A stretch of 64,000 nucleotides of DNA from Chitinophaga filiformis (GCF_900102545.1 NZ_FNBN01000009.1:62001-126000); one strand, 5' to 3'; counted from the first letter of the stretch, positions 9,361 to 18,112 are shown. Notes: generated from the letters alone by a model not told the origin. Program-made: numbers and translations.

Positions 9361-10692
9361 TCAGATCGACTTCGCCTTCCATTTCCCGCTTTTCAGATAC
9401 CAGGCGCTCAATCCAAAAATAATGATCCAGTAGATGAAATCTGCCAGCCAGGCAATATGCAATGGGCTGCGCCAGCGTTCTACTACTATACTGCAATACA
9501 GCAAATACCCGATCACGGCCGCGAATTCTATCCCGAGGTTGATCCGGGTATTACCTGTGCCTGTCACTCCGCTCAATGATACACCCGAAATGGCCATGAG
9601 CAGGGTGCTCAATGTAATGATCCTCACAGAGGGAATCGACTCTTTAATCAGCTCCATGTCTGTCGTATAGATCTGCAGGATAGTGGAGGGAAAAAGGTTG
9701 ACCAGTATACACACTACAAAAGCGCATAACAGGCTGATACCCGCTATTTTACGGATAGCCCTGAATACCTGGTCCTCTTTCCCCTGACCGATCACATTAC
9801 TGACCATCGTATTGCAGGTAGCGCTCAGTGCCCAGGTGAAGACACCAAAGAACCCGAAGATGCTTCTCAGCATATTGGAAATGGCCAGCGGTCTTTCTCC
9901 CAGGTGCTCGATAAAAATGAAGAACACGAACCAGCTGCCGATGCTGAACAGGAACTGAACGATCAGCGGGGCGGATATAGACAGAATGCTGCGGAAGATC
10001 TGCCAGGATGGCTTCAGATAGTCAAACAGGTAAAAACGCTTGTGAAACCCTCTCCCGAAAAGGATACTGTAAGCCACCAGCATACCGGTACTTTCTGCAA
10101 TCACGGAGGCAACAGCAGCTCCATTCAGTCCCAGGGCGGGCAGTCCGAGCTTACCAAAGATCAGCACATAATCACAGAAGATATTGACCATTTCCTGGCA
10201 AAGCGAGGTGACAGCCAATACTTTAGAGTTGCCACTGCCGATATAAAAGGCATTGGCCATACTTAACATCATCAGAAAAGGCAGTCCCCAGATACGGATC
10301 CGGATAAAAGATACGGCTGCCTCATAGATCTGCTTATTATGAAGACTATGGGCAAAGAACCAGGGGGCCAGGAAGAGGGTAACGGCAATCACCAGAAAAG
10401 AAGAAAACAGCCCGAGTTCCAGTCCGTTGGAGAATAACTGCCCGATACCCTTTGTATTTAATTGTCCGGCGCGGCGGGCTATCAGCACCTGTAGACCATT
10501 GTTAAGGCCGTAGGCCACCATGTACATGACAAGATAATAGATACCGGCAATGCCATTAGCGGCTAGTTCGAACTCTCCCAGGCGACCAAGGAAAGCGGTA
10601 TTTGTCATGTGATTTATCTGTGGAATAATGAGAGCCAGGCATATAGGAGCAGCTATTTTTATGATCTGTCGGGTTGTTACTTCAAATTGCAT
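9361..10692 (-). CDS. MATE-family multidrug/Na+ antiport exporter
   Basis: About 443 residues with 12 predicted membrane helices and the MATE pattern: an N-terminal half beginning IKIAAPICLALIIPQINHMTN, the GLNNGLQVLIARRAGQ loop, and a repeated second half. MATE proteins export cationic drugs or metabolites in exchange for Na+ or H+; the substrate cannot be read from sequence. The frame extends 5 codons upstream to a GTG at 10707, but ATG at 10692 gives the usual short cytoplasmic N terminus. It diverges from the DUF3822 gene. Confidence 0.9.
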   Translation of the reverse strand: MQFEVTTRQIIKIAAPICLALIIPQINHMTNTAFLGRLGEFELAANGIAGIYYLVMYMVAYGLNNGLQVLIARRAGQLNTKGIGQLFSNGLELGLFSSFLVIAVTLFLAPWFFAHSLHNKQIYEAAVSFIRIRIWGLPFLMMLSMANAFYIGSGNSKVLAVTSLCQEMVNIFCDYVLIFGKLGLPALGLNGAAVASVIAESTGMLVAYSILFGRGFHKRFYLFDYLKPSWQIFRSILSISAPLIVQFLFSIGSWFVFFIFIEHLGERPLAISNMLRSIFGFFGVFTWALSATCNTMVSNVIGQGKEDQVFRAIRKIAGISLLCAFVVCILVNLFPSTILQIYTTDMELIKESIPSVRIITLSTLLMAISGVSLSGVTGTGNTRINLGIEFAAVIGYLLYCSIVVERWRSPLHIAWLADFIYWIIIFGLSAWYLKSGKWKAKSI

Positions 10693-10747
10693 AGGAGCAA
10701 AAGTCACGTTTTTTGGTTATTATTGTGCCATATCTAATGTATTACTA

Positions 10748-11623
10748 ATGTCTGTGACGTACAATATTCATCCTGCCTTTGCAGCTGATGATACTTCTCT
10801 GCTTGAAACTGATCTTACCTCCTGCCAGCTGCTGGTGCTAATTGGAAAGGGAACGTTCAGTTATGTGGTATATAATCCGGCCATTAAAAAGTTTCTGGCC
10901 CTGAAGTCTTACCACTTCCTGCCGCAGAAGACAGCCACGGCAGACCTGCAGATGATCGAACAGATATTCGATGCCGACAAGTTGTTATTCACCAACTTTA
11001 ACCTGGTACAGCTGGCTTTTGATGGAGTGAACAATACACTGGTACCGGAACAGCATTACAATCCATCCTTGAAGAAAGATTACCTGCATGTCATCTATCC
11101 TGAACAAACGCAGGAGCTGGTGCTGGCAGATGTGCTGACAGACCAGCAACTGGTGAACATATATGCTGTTGACAAGGATGTGATGGGATACCTGAGAAAA
11201 GAATTTTCTACTGACAAGGTGATCCACGCCAATACGGGATTGCTGAAGTCGTACCGTTTTGATGGTGATTTCCTGGAGCTGAACGGGGTGGCCTATGTGG
11301 ACATCCAGCAGCATAAATTCTCGCTGACGATTTTCCGGTTCGGCAAACTGCTGATACAACAGGACGTAACCAGCCAGACAGGGCTGGATGTGGTATACCA
11401 TCTAGTAAATATTCTGCGTCAGACAGGTCTGGACGAACAGCTGGTGAAAGTAAAAGTGGGAGGGGCGGTAACTTCCGATTCCCAGATCCATGAAGAATTA
11501 CGTCGCTTTATTCCTAAACTGGAATGGATGCCGCGCCTGCCAGGCTTTAGTTATATTCCAAAGATGGAAGAGATTCCCGGCTACTATTTCAATAACCTTT
11601 ATGCAATGGCATTATGCGTATAA
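10748..11623 (+). CDS. DUF3822 family protein
   Basis: 291 residues from ATG at 10748. The open frame continues upstream to 10628 but that part overlaps the MATE coding start and has no protein-like character. The family is Bacteroidota-specific, of unknown function, and is typically found immediately before rsmD and coaD, as here. Strand order suggests an actin-like ATPase fold (repeated FSYVVYNPAIKKFLALKSY-type sheets), which is an inference. The last 10 bases overlap the start of rsmD, so the two are translationally coupled. Confidence 0.85.
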   Translation: MSVTYNIHPAFAADDTSLLETDLTSCQLLVLIGKGTFSYVVYNPAIKKFLALKSYHFLPQKTATADLQMIEQIFDADKLLFTNFNLVQLAFDGVNNTLVPEQHYNPSLKKDYLHVIYPEQTQELVLADVLTDQQLVNIYAVDKDVMGYLRKEFSTDKVIHANTGLLKSYRFDGDFLELNGVAYVDIQQHKFSLTIFRFGKLLIQQDVTSQTGLDVVYHLVNILRQTGLDEQLVKVKVGGAVTSDSQIHEELRRFIPKLEWMPRLPGFSYIPKMEEIPGYYFNNLYAMALCV

Positions 11624-12165
11624 TCGGGGGAGATAAGGGAGGATTGCGGTTTCAGCCGCCGGCACATATGCCGCACACCCGGCCTACGACCGATATCGCA
11701 AAAGGTGGGCTGTTTAACATCCTGGAAAATAACCTGGACTTTTCTTCACTGAAAACCCTGGATATTTTCGGCGGAACAGGCAGCATCAGTTACGAACTGG
11801 CTTCCAGGGGTGTGACCGACCTGACAATTGTGGAGAAGGATCCTGAGATGGCCGATTTCATTAAGAAGACCGCCAAAACACTGGATGTGCCATTAAAGCT
11901 GCAGCGTATGGACGTGTTCAAATACCTGGAGCAGTGCACAGAAAAGTTCAATTTTATATTTGCGGGACCGCCATATGCCCTGACCACGATAGACCAGTTA
12001 CCACTAATCATTTTTGAAAAGCAGCTGCTGGAGCCCGAGGGCTGGTTTGTGCTGGAACATACTCCCCGCAATAACTATAAAAATTACTCTTACTACCGTA
12101 CGGAGCGTAATTATGGTACCACCATCTTTTCGATCTTTATAAACAGAGAGGAGCTGAAAAAATAA
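11614..12165 (+). CDS. rsmD: RsmD-family 16S rRNA guanine-N2 methyltransferase
   Basis: 183-residue SAM-dependent methyltransferase that modifies G966 (E. coli numbering) of 16S rRNA. It has the RIIGGDKGGLRFQPP start, RPTTDIAKGGLFNIL, the SAM-binding LDIFGGTGSISYELASRG, and the acidic VEKDPEM. The catalytic motif IV, normally DPP[YF], reads FAGPPY, with glycine in place of the aspartate. The fold is otherwise intact. The gene overlaps DUF3822 by 10 bases and is followed after 6 bases by coaD. Confidence 0.9.
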   Translation: MRIIGGDKGGLRFQPPAHMPHTRPTTDIAKGGLFNILENNLDFSSLKTLDIFGGTGSISYELASRGVTDLTIVEKDPEMADFIKKTAKTLDVPLKLQRMDVFKYLEQCTEKFNFIFAGPPYALTTIDQLPLIIFEKQLLEPEGWFVLEHTPRNNYKNYSYYRTERNYGTTIFSIFINREELKK

Positions 12166-12171
12166 ACTGGC

Positions 12172-12645
12172 ATGAAACGTATTTGTTTATTCCCCGGTAC
12201 ATTCGATCCGATCACGTTGGGGCATACTGATGTTATAGACCGTTCGCTGGACCTTTTTGATGAAATAGTGGTAGGGATAGGAGTCAATTCAGCCAAAACA
12301 CCTATGTTTTCCCTGGAGCAAAGAATGCAATGGATCCGGGATATTTACAGCCATACGCCTAAAGTAAAAGTGATCTCCTATGAGGGATTGACTATTAAGA
12401 GCTGTAAGGAAGTCGGCGCCCAGTTTATATTAAGGGGTATACGTAGCATAGGCGATTTTGAGTATGAAAAAGCGATCGCTGACGTAAACCGCATGATGGA
12501 TAGTAGTATTGAGACTATTTTCCTGAGCTGTTCGCCCCGTTATTCCACATTGGCTTCTTCACTGGTAAGGGACGTGCTGAAATATGGCGGAGATGCCTCC
12601 CGGTTATTGCCTGAAAATATCCTCAGGGAGTTAAAGAAAGCGTAA
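12172..12645 (+). CDS. coaD: pantetheine-phosphate adenylyltransferase
   Basis: Fourth enzyme of coenzyme A synthesis: it transfers AMP from ATP to 4'-phosphopantetheine. The 157 residues begin CLFPGTFDPITLGHTDVIDR with the T/HxGH nucleotide-binding signature (H18), and contain QFILRGIRSIGDFEYEKAIA and the ATP-phosphate loop STLASSLVRDVLKYGGD. Length is normal. It is third in the DUF3822-rsmD-coaD operon. Confidence 0.97.
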   Translation: MKRICLFPGTFDPITLGHTDVIDRSLDLFDEIVVGIGVNSAKTPMFSLEQRMQWIRDIYSHTPKVKVISYEGLTIKSCKEVGAQFILRGIRSIGDFEYEKAIADVNRMMDSSIETIFLSCSPRYSTLASSLVRDVLKYGGDASRLLPENILRELKKA

Positions 12646-12687
12646 GTTAACAGAATCCATTTTTAACCTTTAATAGCGTCATCACTC

Positions 12688-13122
12688 ATGAAACCGATCT
12701 GGCACTCTCTGGATGTTTCCCTGGACCAACTGAATGAACTCGGCGTAAGTAACATGGCAGGATGTCTTGGCATGGAGTTTACAGAGATAGGTCCCGACTA
12801 TCTGCGGATGATCATGCCTGTAGATGGCCGGACAAAACAGCCATACGGGCTTTTACACGGAGGCGCGTCTGCCGCCCTGGCGGAGACCGTGGGTAGTGTG
12901 GCGTCTTCCCTTGTTATTGATACGAAGAAGCAGATCTGTGTGGGGCTGGATATCAACGCAAATCATATCAAAGGCGTTTCAGAGGGTTATGTACATGCCA
13001 TAGCCAGGCCACTGCACCTGGGATCAACCACCCATGTATGGGATATCCGTATTTGTGACGATGAAAATAAACTGGTGTGTATCAGCCGCTTAACAGTAGC
13101 GGTAAGAGATAAAAAGGCTTAA
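12688..13122 (+). CDS. hotdog-fold thioesterase (PaaI/YdiI/MenI type)
   Basis: 144-residue single hotdog domain with the catalytic pattern PYGLLHGGASAALAETVGS, where HGG and the following glutamate are the active-site motif, and GLDINANHIKG as the second family block. These enzymes hydrolyse acyl-CoA esters; the menaquinone enzyme DHNA-CoA thioesterase is one possible role but nothing nearby settles it. The stop codon lies inside the hairpin that terminates the convergent Nudix gene. Confidence 0.88.
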   Translation: MKPIWHSLDVSLDQLNELGVSNMAGCLGMEFTEIGPDYLRMIMPVDGRTKQPYGLLHGGASAALAETVGSVASSLVIDTKKQICVGLDINANHIKGVSEGYVHAIARPLHLGSTTHVWDIRICDDENKLVCISRLTVAVRDKKA

Positions 13123-13157
13123 TGCCGGATGCCGGTATGCACATACAGCATTAAGCC
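13111..13157 (-). terminator. terminator of the Nudix gene, embedded in the end of the thioesterase gene
   Basis: GGCTTAATGC (13116-13125) pairs perfectly with GCATTAAGCC (13148-13157). On the minus strand the stem is followed by five T. The distal arm includes the TAA stop of the convergent thioesterase gene. Confidence 0.75.
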
Positions 13158-13165
13158 CAGCGGGG

Positions 13166-13792
13166 TCAGATAGCGTAACCTTCTTTTTCAAATACATCTA
13201 CAATATTCTGGTAAGAGAATTTGAGGTATTTGGACAGATGTTCCGGCTTGATCCACTGAATATCAACAATATCTTCTTCTATCTGTGGGACGGTCAGTTC
13301 TGTACCGGTAAACTTCATTTTGTACCAGTAAGTGTGTTTCAGGGTCTTTTTCTCCCTTGTGGTATAGAAATGGAAAGTTTCTCCAATCTTATGTTCCAGC
13401 TCGATGGAGCGCAGACCTGTTTCTTCTGCTACTTCTCTGACAGCCGCTATCTCCAGGGTTTCTCCTTTTTCCCTTTTGCCTTTGGGCAGGTCCCATTTAC
13501 CACGGCGGAACATCAGTAATACTTCCTCTTCTGCGTTGGTGATCAGACCACCAGCCGCCACAAGTACCCGGAAATAGCCTTTTACGGTTTCAACCAATGT
13601 GTCAGTATCCGGATGGATAAAAATCGCGGCTTCGGCTTTTTCCGTTTCCAATGCCTGTAAGACCGATTCTATGGTGGCCGCATCGGGCTCTGTGTACAAT
13701 GGTGCGTCCTTATACTTCGCAGGAATGCCCTGGTGGGTTGCAGTAATGATCAGCGGACGCTCGTTGATATAAATGACTGTATCTTTTTGCAT
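13166..13792 (-). CDS. Nudix hydrolase
   Basis: 208 residues with a perfect Nudix box, GX5EX7REUXEEXGU, read as GKREKGETLEIAAV followed by REVAEETGL (about residues 120-142), preceded by FRRGKWDLPKGKR. The N-terminal ~70 residues form a separate small domain beginning MQKDTVIYINERPLIIT. Nudix enzymes cleave nucleoside diphosphates linked to another group; the substrate is unknown. It is divergent from pyrE with about 40 bases between the starts, so the two promoters are packed together. Confidence 0.92.
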   Translation of the reverse strand: MQKDTVIYINERPLIITATHQGIPAKYKDAPLYTEPDAATIESVLQALETEKAEAAIFIHPDTDTLVETVKGYFRVLVAAGGLITNAEEEVLLMFRRGKWDLPKGKREKGETLEIAAVREVAEETGLRSIELEHKIGETFHFYTTREKKTLKHTYWYKMKFTGTELTVPQIEEDIVDIQWIKPEHLSKYLKFSYQNIVDVFEKEGYAI

Positions 13793-13817
13793 GCAGCAAA
13801 AATAATCCGTAATTAAG

Positions 13818-13825
13818 TAATTTTG
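13818..13825 (+). promoter_or_regulatory. -7 element of pyrE, implying a near-leaderless mRNA
   Basis: TAATTTTG matches TAnnTTTG exactly and ends only 6 bases before the ATG at 13832, about where transcription should begin. No TTTG stands at the expected upstream distance (the nearest is 28 bases away). Confidence 0.5.
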
Positions 13826-13831
13826 CTGCTT

Positions 13832-14479
13832 ATGAGTAAGATCAGCGAAAAACAGATAGCAGAAAAGCTATTACAGATACAGGCGGTAAAGTTGCGTCCG
13901 TCAGAACCGTTTACATGGGCATCCGGTTGGAAGTCACCTATTTATTGCGACAATCGTAAGATTTTGTCTTATCCTTATGTGCGTGACTACGTAAAATCCG
14001 AAATGTGTAATGTAGTATTTGAAACATTTGCTGATGCGGCGGTACTGGCCGGCGTAGCCACGGGAGGTATTCCTTTGGGCGCATTGGTGGCCGACCAGCT
14101 GAAACTGCCTTTTATCTACGTAAGGGCGAAGGCAAAGGAGCACGGTATGGGTAACCTGATCGAGGGAGTATTACAGCCAGGACAACCTGTAGTAGTGGTG
14201 GAAGACCTGATCTCTACCGGAAAGAGCAGCCTGGAAGCGGTGAACGCTATCCGAGCGGCAGGTGGGGAAGTGATTGGAATGGTCTCTATTTTTAACTACG
14301 GTTTTGATGTGGCGGTAAAAGCATTTGAAGCGGCGAAAGTGCCTTTCTATTCTCTGAGCAATTACAGTGCATTGATTGAGGTGGCAATTGAAAAAGGATT
14401 GGTATCAGCAGAAGAGCAAGCTACCCTGGAAGCCTGGAGAAGCGCTCCTGATAAATGGAATGCAGCTCCTGCTGTATAA
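13832..14479 (+). CDS. pyrE: orotate phosphoribosyltransferase
   Basis: Pyrimidine-synthesis enzyme that joins orotate to PRPP, giving OMP. 215 residues from ATG at 13832; an alternative start three codons upstream would overlap the -7 element. Family blocks are WASGWKSPIYCDNR, TGGIPLGALVADQLKLPFIY, the mobile-loop sequence RAKAKEHGMGN, and the PRPP-binding VVVVEDLISTGKSS. Length is normal. No other pyr gene lies in the window. Confidence 0.96.
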   Translation: MSKISEKQIAEKLLQIQAVKLRPSEPFTWASGWKSPIYCDNRKILSYPYVRDYVKSEMCNVVFETFADAAVLAGVATGGIPLGALVADQLKLPFIYVRAKAKEHGMGNLIEGVLQPGQPVVVVEDLISTGKSSLEAVNAIRAAGGEVIGMVSIFNYGFDVAVKAFEAAKVPFYSLSNYSALIEVAIEKGLVSAEEQATLEAWRSAPDKWNAAPAV

Positions 14480-14549
14480 GATGCCGTTCTTCCCAAAAGA
14501 TATTTCAGTTAACAAGTATTTACTATATTAGGATCGTAAAAAGTAACTT

Positions 14550-14921
14550 ATGCGTATCGTTAAACTTGTAATGGTATTATTATTTGCGGGTATCGGTATT
14601 ACCATGGGCCAGACAAAAAAAGGCACATTGGTAACTGCCAAAATAAATACTCCGACAGTGCAGTGCGAACAATGTAAAAATCGCATAGAAAGATACCTTT
14701 CCCGGGAAGAGGGCGTACAGTCCTCAAAAGTGGATTTCAAAAAAGGTATTACTACCGTGAAATTTTTCAGTGATCGTACCAATATAGAAAACGTAAAGAC
14801 GGCAATTGCCAATGCGGGGTATGATGCAGACAATGTAACTGCCAGTGAGGAGGCTTACGCCAAATTACCTACCTGCTGTAAAAAGCCGGAAGATGGTGGT
14901 GGTGAAAACAAGAAACACTAA
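14550..14921 (+). CDS. secreted heavy-metal-associated (HMA) domain protein
   Basis: 123 residues: signal peptide MRIVKLVMVLLFAGIGITMG, then one HMA domain with the metal-binding pair C39-x-x-C42 (VQCEQCKNRIERYL) and the usual beta-alpha-beta pattern ending IANAGYDADNVTA. A second cysteine pair (LPTCCKK) and a hydrophilic Gly/Lys/His tail end the protein. It probably binds copper or a similar soft metal in the periplasm. No P-type ATPase is adjacent, so the pathway is not shown. It is closed by a strong terminator. Confidence 0.88.
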   Translation: MRIVKLVMVLLFAGIGITMGQTKKGTLVTAKINTPTVQCEQCKNRIERYLSREEGVQSSKVDFKKGITTVKFFSDRTNIENVKTAIANAGYDADNVTASEEAYAKLPTCCKKPEDGGGENKKH

Positions 14922-14944
14922 GCCCATTGAAAAGCGTATTAACG

Positions 14945-14982
14945 AAAAGGCCTCGGTTGCTTAGCAACGAGGCCTTTTTAGT
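14945..14982. terminator. bidirectional terminator between the HMA and LEA genes
   Basis: AGGCCTCG-g-TTGC pairs with GCAACGAGGCCT around a 3-base loop, with one bulged G. It is followed by TTTTT on the plus strand and preceded by AAAA, so it can serve both converging genes. Confidence 0.85.
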
Positions 14983-14998
14983 TTTTACACGGTTATGA

Positions 14999-15454
14999 TC
15001 AGAAAAACTTGAGTGGCTGTTTTGTTTCGCATTTTATTGGGAACGGCAGATAAACCCCGCCTTTACCTACTTTACAATTTCCCGTAGCCTTAATGGTCAC
15101 CTCTTTATTCATGAGGGCGCCTAAAGCATTTTTAAAGATGTTATCCATGTTTACCTCCAGTCTTACCGGAAAGTAAAAAGTATCCCTTGCCGGAATGGCG
15201 ATCATGGTGTCCTGAACAGAATGTCCGACCGGGGTATCGTCGAGGAAAAGATCGAAAGAAGCGTCCTTCAGTTTCAGCTTAAAATTGTTCGGATTATAAT
15301 AAGCCAGGGTCAGCCGTACGACACTTTTGGAAAAGCCGAGGTTGTCAAAATTGATTCCGGCAACCCTGACAAATTCAAGATCTTTTGCTTTTTCGCATGA
15401 ACTAACTACGCCCCAGATTGTCATAATAAGTATACCCAGTCTAAAAAATCTCAT
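14999..15454 (-). CDS. LEA14-like (LEA type 2) lipoprotein
   Basis: 151 residues. The lipobox VVSSC places the lipidated cysteine near residue 20. The rest fits a single LEA14/WHy-type beta-sandwich: FDNLGFSKSVVRLTLAYYNPNNFKLKLKDASFDLFLDDTPVGHS is the typical YNPN...L...DLY pattern. Such proteins are membrane-anchored and of unknown role in Bacteroidota. It converges on the HMA gene through a shared terminator. Confidence 0.8.
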   Translation of the reverse strand: MRFFRLGILIMTIWGVVSSCEKAKDLEFVRVAGINFDNLGFSKSVVRLTLAYYNPNNFKLKLKDASFDLFLDDTPVGHSVQDTMIAIPARDTFYFPVRLEVNMDNIFKNALGALMNKEVTIKATGNCKVGKGGVYLPFPIKCETKQPLKFF

Positions 15455-15791
15455 GACAAATTTTTACCAAACCTACGGCAAACTGAATAGAACGTCAAGG
15501 GGTGGATGGGGAATTAGGAAAGTTTTAACGGCCTCAAAACCATAACCTAACATTTTACTTGAAGTGAAAAAAAGGAAAAATGAACTGAAAAAGCTACTAA
15601 AGAGTTTAGTAAATTTGCAGGCATTTAATTATTTACTTTAAGTACTCAAATGCTAATGAAAATAGCATATTTATAATTTTTCTATGAATTGTTTATCAGG
15701 AAATTAAGTCTGCCTGTCAGTTAATTAAAGGTAAACCTTTCAACTAATTGAAACATACATTTTTAGCTCTAAAACACCAATTTTTGACGAT
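15455..15791. other. 337-base intergenic region with a -7 element
   Basis: AT-rich and without a credible gene. The only signal I can support is TAAATTTG at 15610-15617 on the plus strand, an exact TAnnTTTG, which would give the WbqC gene a leader of about 170 bases. Confidence 0.4.
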
Positions 15792-16427
15792 ATGGCAGCT
15801 GAGACAACTAAGAAGATATTACTTATTGAATCACAATACTTTCCGAACATTTCCTTTTATAAAACTTTAATTAACCACGATATATTATTGATTGAAAGAT
15901 ATGAACACTACCAGAAGGTCAGTTTTCGTAACAGGTGTTATATAGCCGGACCGAACGGAAGCATACTTTTGAGTGTTCCCCTGGCTCGTGGGAAGAACCA
16001 GAGAACTGTCATGAAAGATGTTCGAATCAGTAATGATGAAAGATGGCAGGCCCTGCACTGGAAGACGCTTGTGTCTGCTTACCGCCGTTCTCCCTGGTTT
16101 GAATATTACGAGGATGAGCTGGGCAGGCTTTTTACAAAAGAGGTAACCTATCTGCTTGATTGGAACCTCATGTGTCTGGAATGGGCTAATAAGATTGTGG
16201 GTGTGACTTCTCCGATCACCTTTACGGATGAGTATCATAAAATATATGAGGCCGGTAAGGGAATTACTGATGTAAGGGATGTCATGCATCCCTCAACGAA
16301 GGAGGTAGACGAAGATACAGTCCGCTATACCCAGGTCTTCCAGGAAAGGACTGGTTTCCTACCGGATATGAGTATTCTTGACCTGATTTTCTGCGAAGGA
16401 AAGCGGAGTATCGAGCTGCTTAGATAG
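15792..16427 (+). CDS. WbqC-family protein
   Basis: 211 residues matching the WbqC-like family (first seen in an O-antigen cluster) from ESQYFPNISFYKTLINHD through FRNRCYIAGPNGSILLSVPL and ALHWKTLVSAYRRSPWFEYYEDEL to the C terminus. The family is thought to act in surface-polysaccharide synthesis, but its reaction is unproven and no glycosyltransferase lies nearby. The gene is isolated, with 231 bases before the arginine decarboxylase gene. Confidence 0.88.
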   Translation: MAAETTKKILLIESQYFPNISFYKTLINHDILLIERYEHYQKVSFRNRCYIAGPNGSILLSVPLARGKNQRTVMKDVRISNDERWQALHWKTLVSAYRRSPWFEYYEDELGRLFTKEVTYLLDWNLMCLEWANKIVGVTSPITFTDEYHKIYEAGKGITDVRDVMHPSTKEVDEDTVRYTQVFQERTGFLPDMSILDLIFCEGKRSIELLR

Positions 16428-16515
16428 TATAAAAATGACATATGTATTTAGCATCAATTGCTTGATATGTAACGTTTTAGCATAATATCTAACCATTTAA
16501 AAAAAATTGAAAGTT

Positions 16516-16550
16516 TTTGCCCAGCCAATTGGACAAAATATTTAGCTTTG
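16516..16550 (+). promoter_or_regulatory. promoter of the arginine decarboxylase gene
   Basis: TTTG at 16516-16519, 23 bases, then TAGCTTTG at 16543-16550, an exact TAnnTTTG. Transcription should begin near 16556, giving a leader of ~100 bases. Confidence 0.65.
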
Positions 16551-16555
16551 CAACC

Positions 16556-16658
16556 AATTTTGCTGGGTTTCGAACTGACGTAGGTGTGTAAACCAGGAGT
16601 TTTCCAGCGAGGGTTGTGATTGCTTTTTACTAATCCTTAAAATGTTTCATAGGTTTAA
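16556..16658 (+). ncRNA. structured 5' leader of the arginine decarboxylase mRNA (candidate)
   Basis: CTGGGTTT (16563-16570) can pair with AAACCAG (16590-16596), leaving one bulged G. A competing pairing joins GCTGG at the start of the leader to CCAGC near 16604. Two mutually exclusive stems in front of a polyamine-synthesis gene suggest, but do not show, regulation. No known riboswitch is recognised. Confidence 0.3.
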
Positions 16659-18056
16659 ATGAACAGCACCTACACAGATCTCGTTAACCAGACCTTCGAG
16701 TTTCCACAGGAAGGATTTGACGTACAGGACAGCTACCTGGAGTTTAACGGGGTTAATATCAAGGCTTTAATCGACAAGTACGGGACACCTTTCAAGCTGA
16801 CTTATTTGCCGAAGATTGGAATGCAGATAAACAAGGCCAAGAAAATGTTCCAGGATGCAATTAAGAAGAATAGGTACGATGGGAACTACTACTATTGTTA
16901 TTGCACCAAAAGCTCGCATTTCTCCTTTATAATGGAGGAAACGCTGAAACATAATATACATATCGAGACTTCCTTCGCGTATGATATTGATATCATTACC
17001 AAGTTGTACGAAAGGAAGAAGATCAACAAGGATACGTTCGTGATTTGTAACGGTTATAAGACCAAACCGTATACAAAAGCGATCGCCCGTCTGATCAACT
17101 CCGGATTCCGCAATGTGATCCCCGTACTGGATAACAAAGAGGAACTGGAAGACTACCAGAAATTTATCCGCGCGAAGGATAAGGTGAAACTGGGGCTGCG
17201 TATTGCAGCTGAAGAGGAACCTACCTTTGACTTTTATACGTCCAGATTAGGTATCCGTTCCCGCGATGTGCTGGAGTTCTATGTAGACAAGCTGAAGGGA
17301 AATGAAAAATTTGAGCTGAAAATGCTGCATTTTTTCATGAACAAGGGTATCAAGGACGATATCTATTACTGGAGCCAGTTTAACCGCGTGTTGAACCTGT
17401 ATTGCCAGTTAAAGAAGATCTGTCCTGAGCTGGATAGTATCAACATAGGTGGCGGATTCCCGATCAAGCATTCCCTGGGCTTCGATTACGATTACAATTA
17501 CATTGTAAATGAGATCGTAGCCAACATCAAGAGTGTTTGTAAGAAGAACAAGGTGCCGGTACCTGATATCTATACTGAGTTCGGTTCCTTTACCGTAGGC
17601 GAAAGCGGTGCTGTAATTTACAGCGTGGTAGGGGAAAAGATGCAGAACGACAGGGAAAATTGGTATATGATTGACAGTTCCTTCATTACCACCTTGCCGG
17701 ATACCTGGGGAATAGGTGAGAAGTTCCTGATGCTTCCGATCAATAAATGGGATCAGGAATACCAGGAGGTACACCTTGGAGGGCTGACCTGTGACGGTTA
17801 TGACTTTTACACTTCTGAAGAACACATAAATGCAGTATTCCTGCCGAAGTTATCCGGAGAAGAACCGCTTTACATCGGTTTCTTCCATACAGGGGCTTAC
17901 CAGGATCAGCTGAGCGGTTATGGCGGTATCAAGCACTGTCTGATACCATCACCGAAACATGTGATCGTCGGATATGACAAAAACGGGCAACTGAAAGACT
18001 GGCTGTATGCCAAGGAACAGACCGCCCAGAGTATGTTAAAGATTTTGGGTTATTAA
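16659..18056 (+). CDS. speA: biosynthetic arginine decarboxylase-like PLP enzyme (fold type III)
   Basis: 465 residues of the alanine-racemase-fold decarboxylase type, in the shorter form found in Bacteroidota. The Schiff-base lysine is expected in YYYCYCTKSSHFSFIMEE (near residue 84). Also visible are SFAYDIDIITKLYERKKIN, the glycine-rich phosphate-binding SINIGGGFPIKHS, and the second-subunit cysteine region GGLTCDGYDFY. Arginine decarboxylase, giving agmatine for polyamine synthesis, is the best call; a related diamine or carboxynorspermidine decarboxylase is less likely. It has its own promoter and terminator. Confidence 0.8.
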   Translation: MNSTYTDLVNQTFEFPQEGFDVQDSYLEFNGVNIKALIDKYGTPFKLTYLPKIGMQINKAKKMFQDAIKKNRYDGNYYYCYCTKSSHFSFIMEETLKHNIHIETSFAYDIDIITKLYERKKINKDTFVICNGYKTKPYTKAIARLINSGFRNVIPVLDNKEELEDYQKFIRAKDKVKLGLRIAAEEEPTFDFYTSRLGIRSRDVLEFYVDKLKGNEKFELKMLHFFMNKGIKDDIYYWSQFNRVLNLYCQLKKICPELDSINIGGGFPIKHSLGFDYDYNYIVNEIVANIKSVCKKNKVPVPDIYTEFGSFTVGESGAVIYSVVGEKMQNDRENWYMIDSSFITTLPDTWGIGEKFLMLPINKWDQEYQEVHLGGLTCDGYDFYTSEEHINAVFLPKLSGEEPLYIGFFHTGAYQDQLSGYGGIKHCLIPSPKHVIVGYDKNGQLKDWLYAKEQTAQSMLKILGY

Positions 18057-18083
18057 AAAAATGGGTTAGTAATCCACTGACAC

Positions 18084-18112
18084 ACCCCGCGATTTCTCGC
18101 GGGGTTTTTTGT
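18084..18112 (+). terminator. Rho-independent terminator of the arginine decarboxylase gene
   Basis: ACCCCGCGA and TCGCGGGGT form a perfect 9-bp stem with a TTTC loop, followed by six T. Confidence 0.93.
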
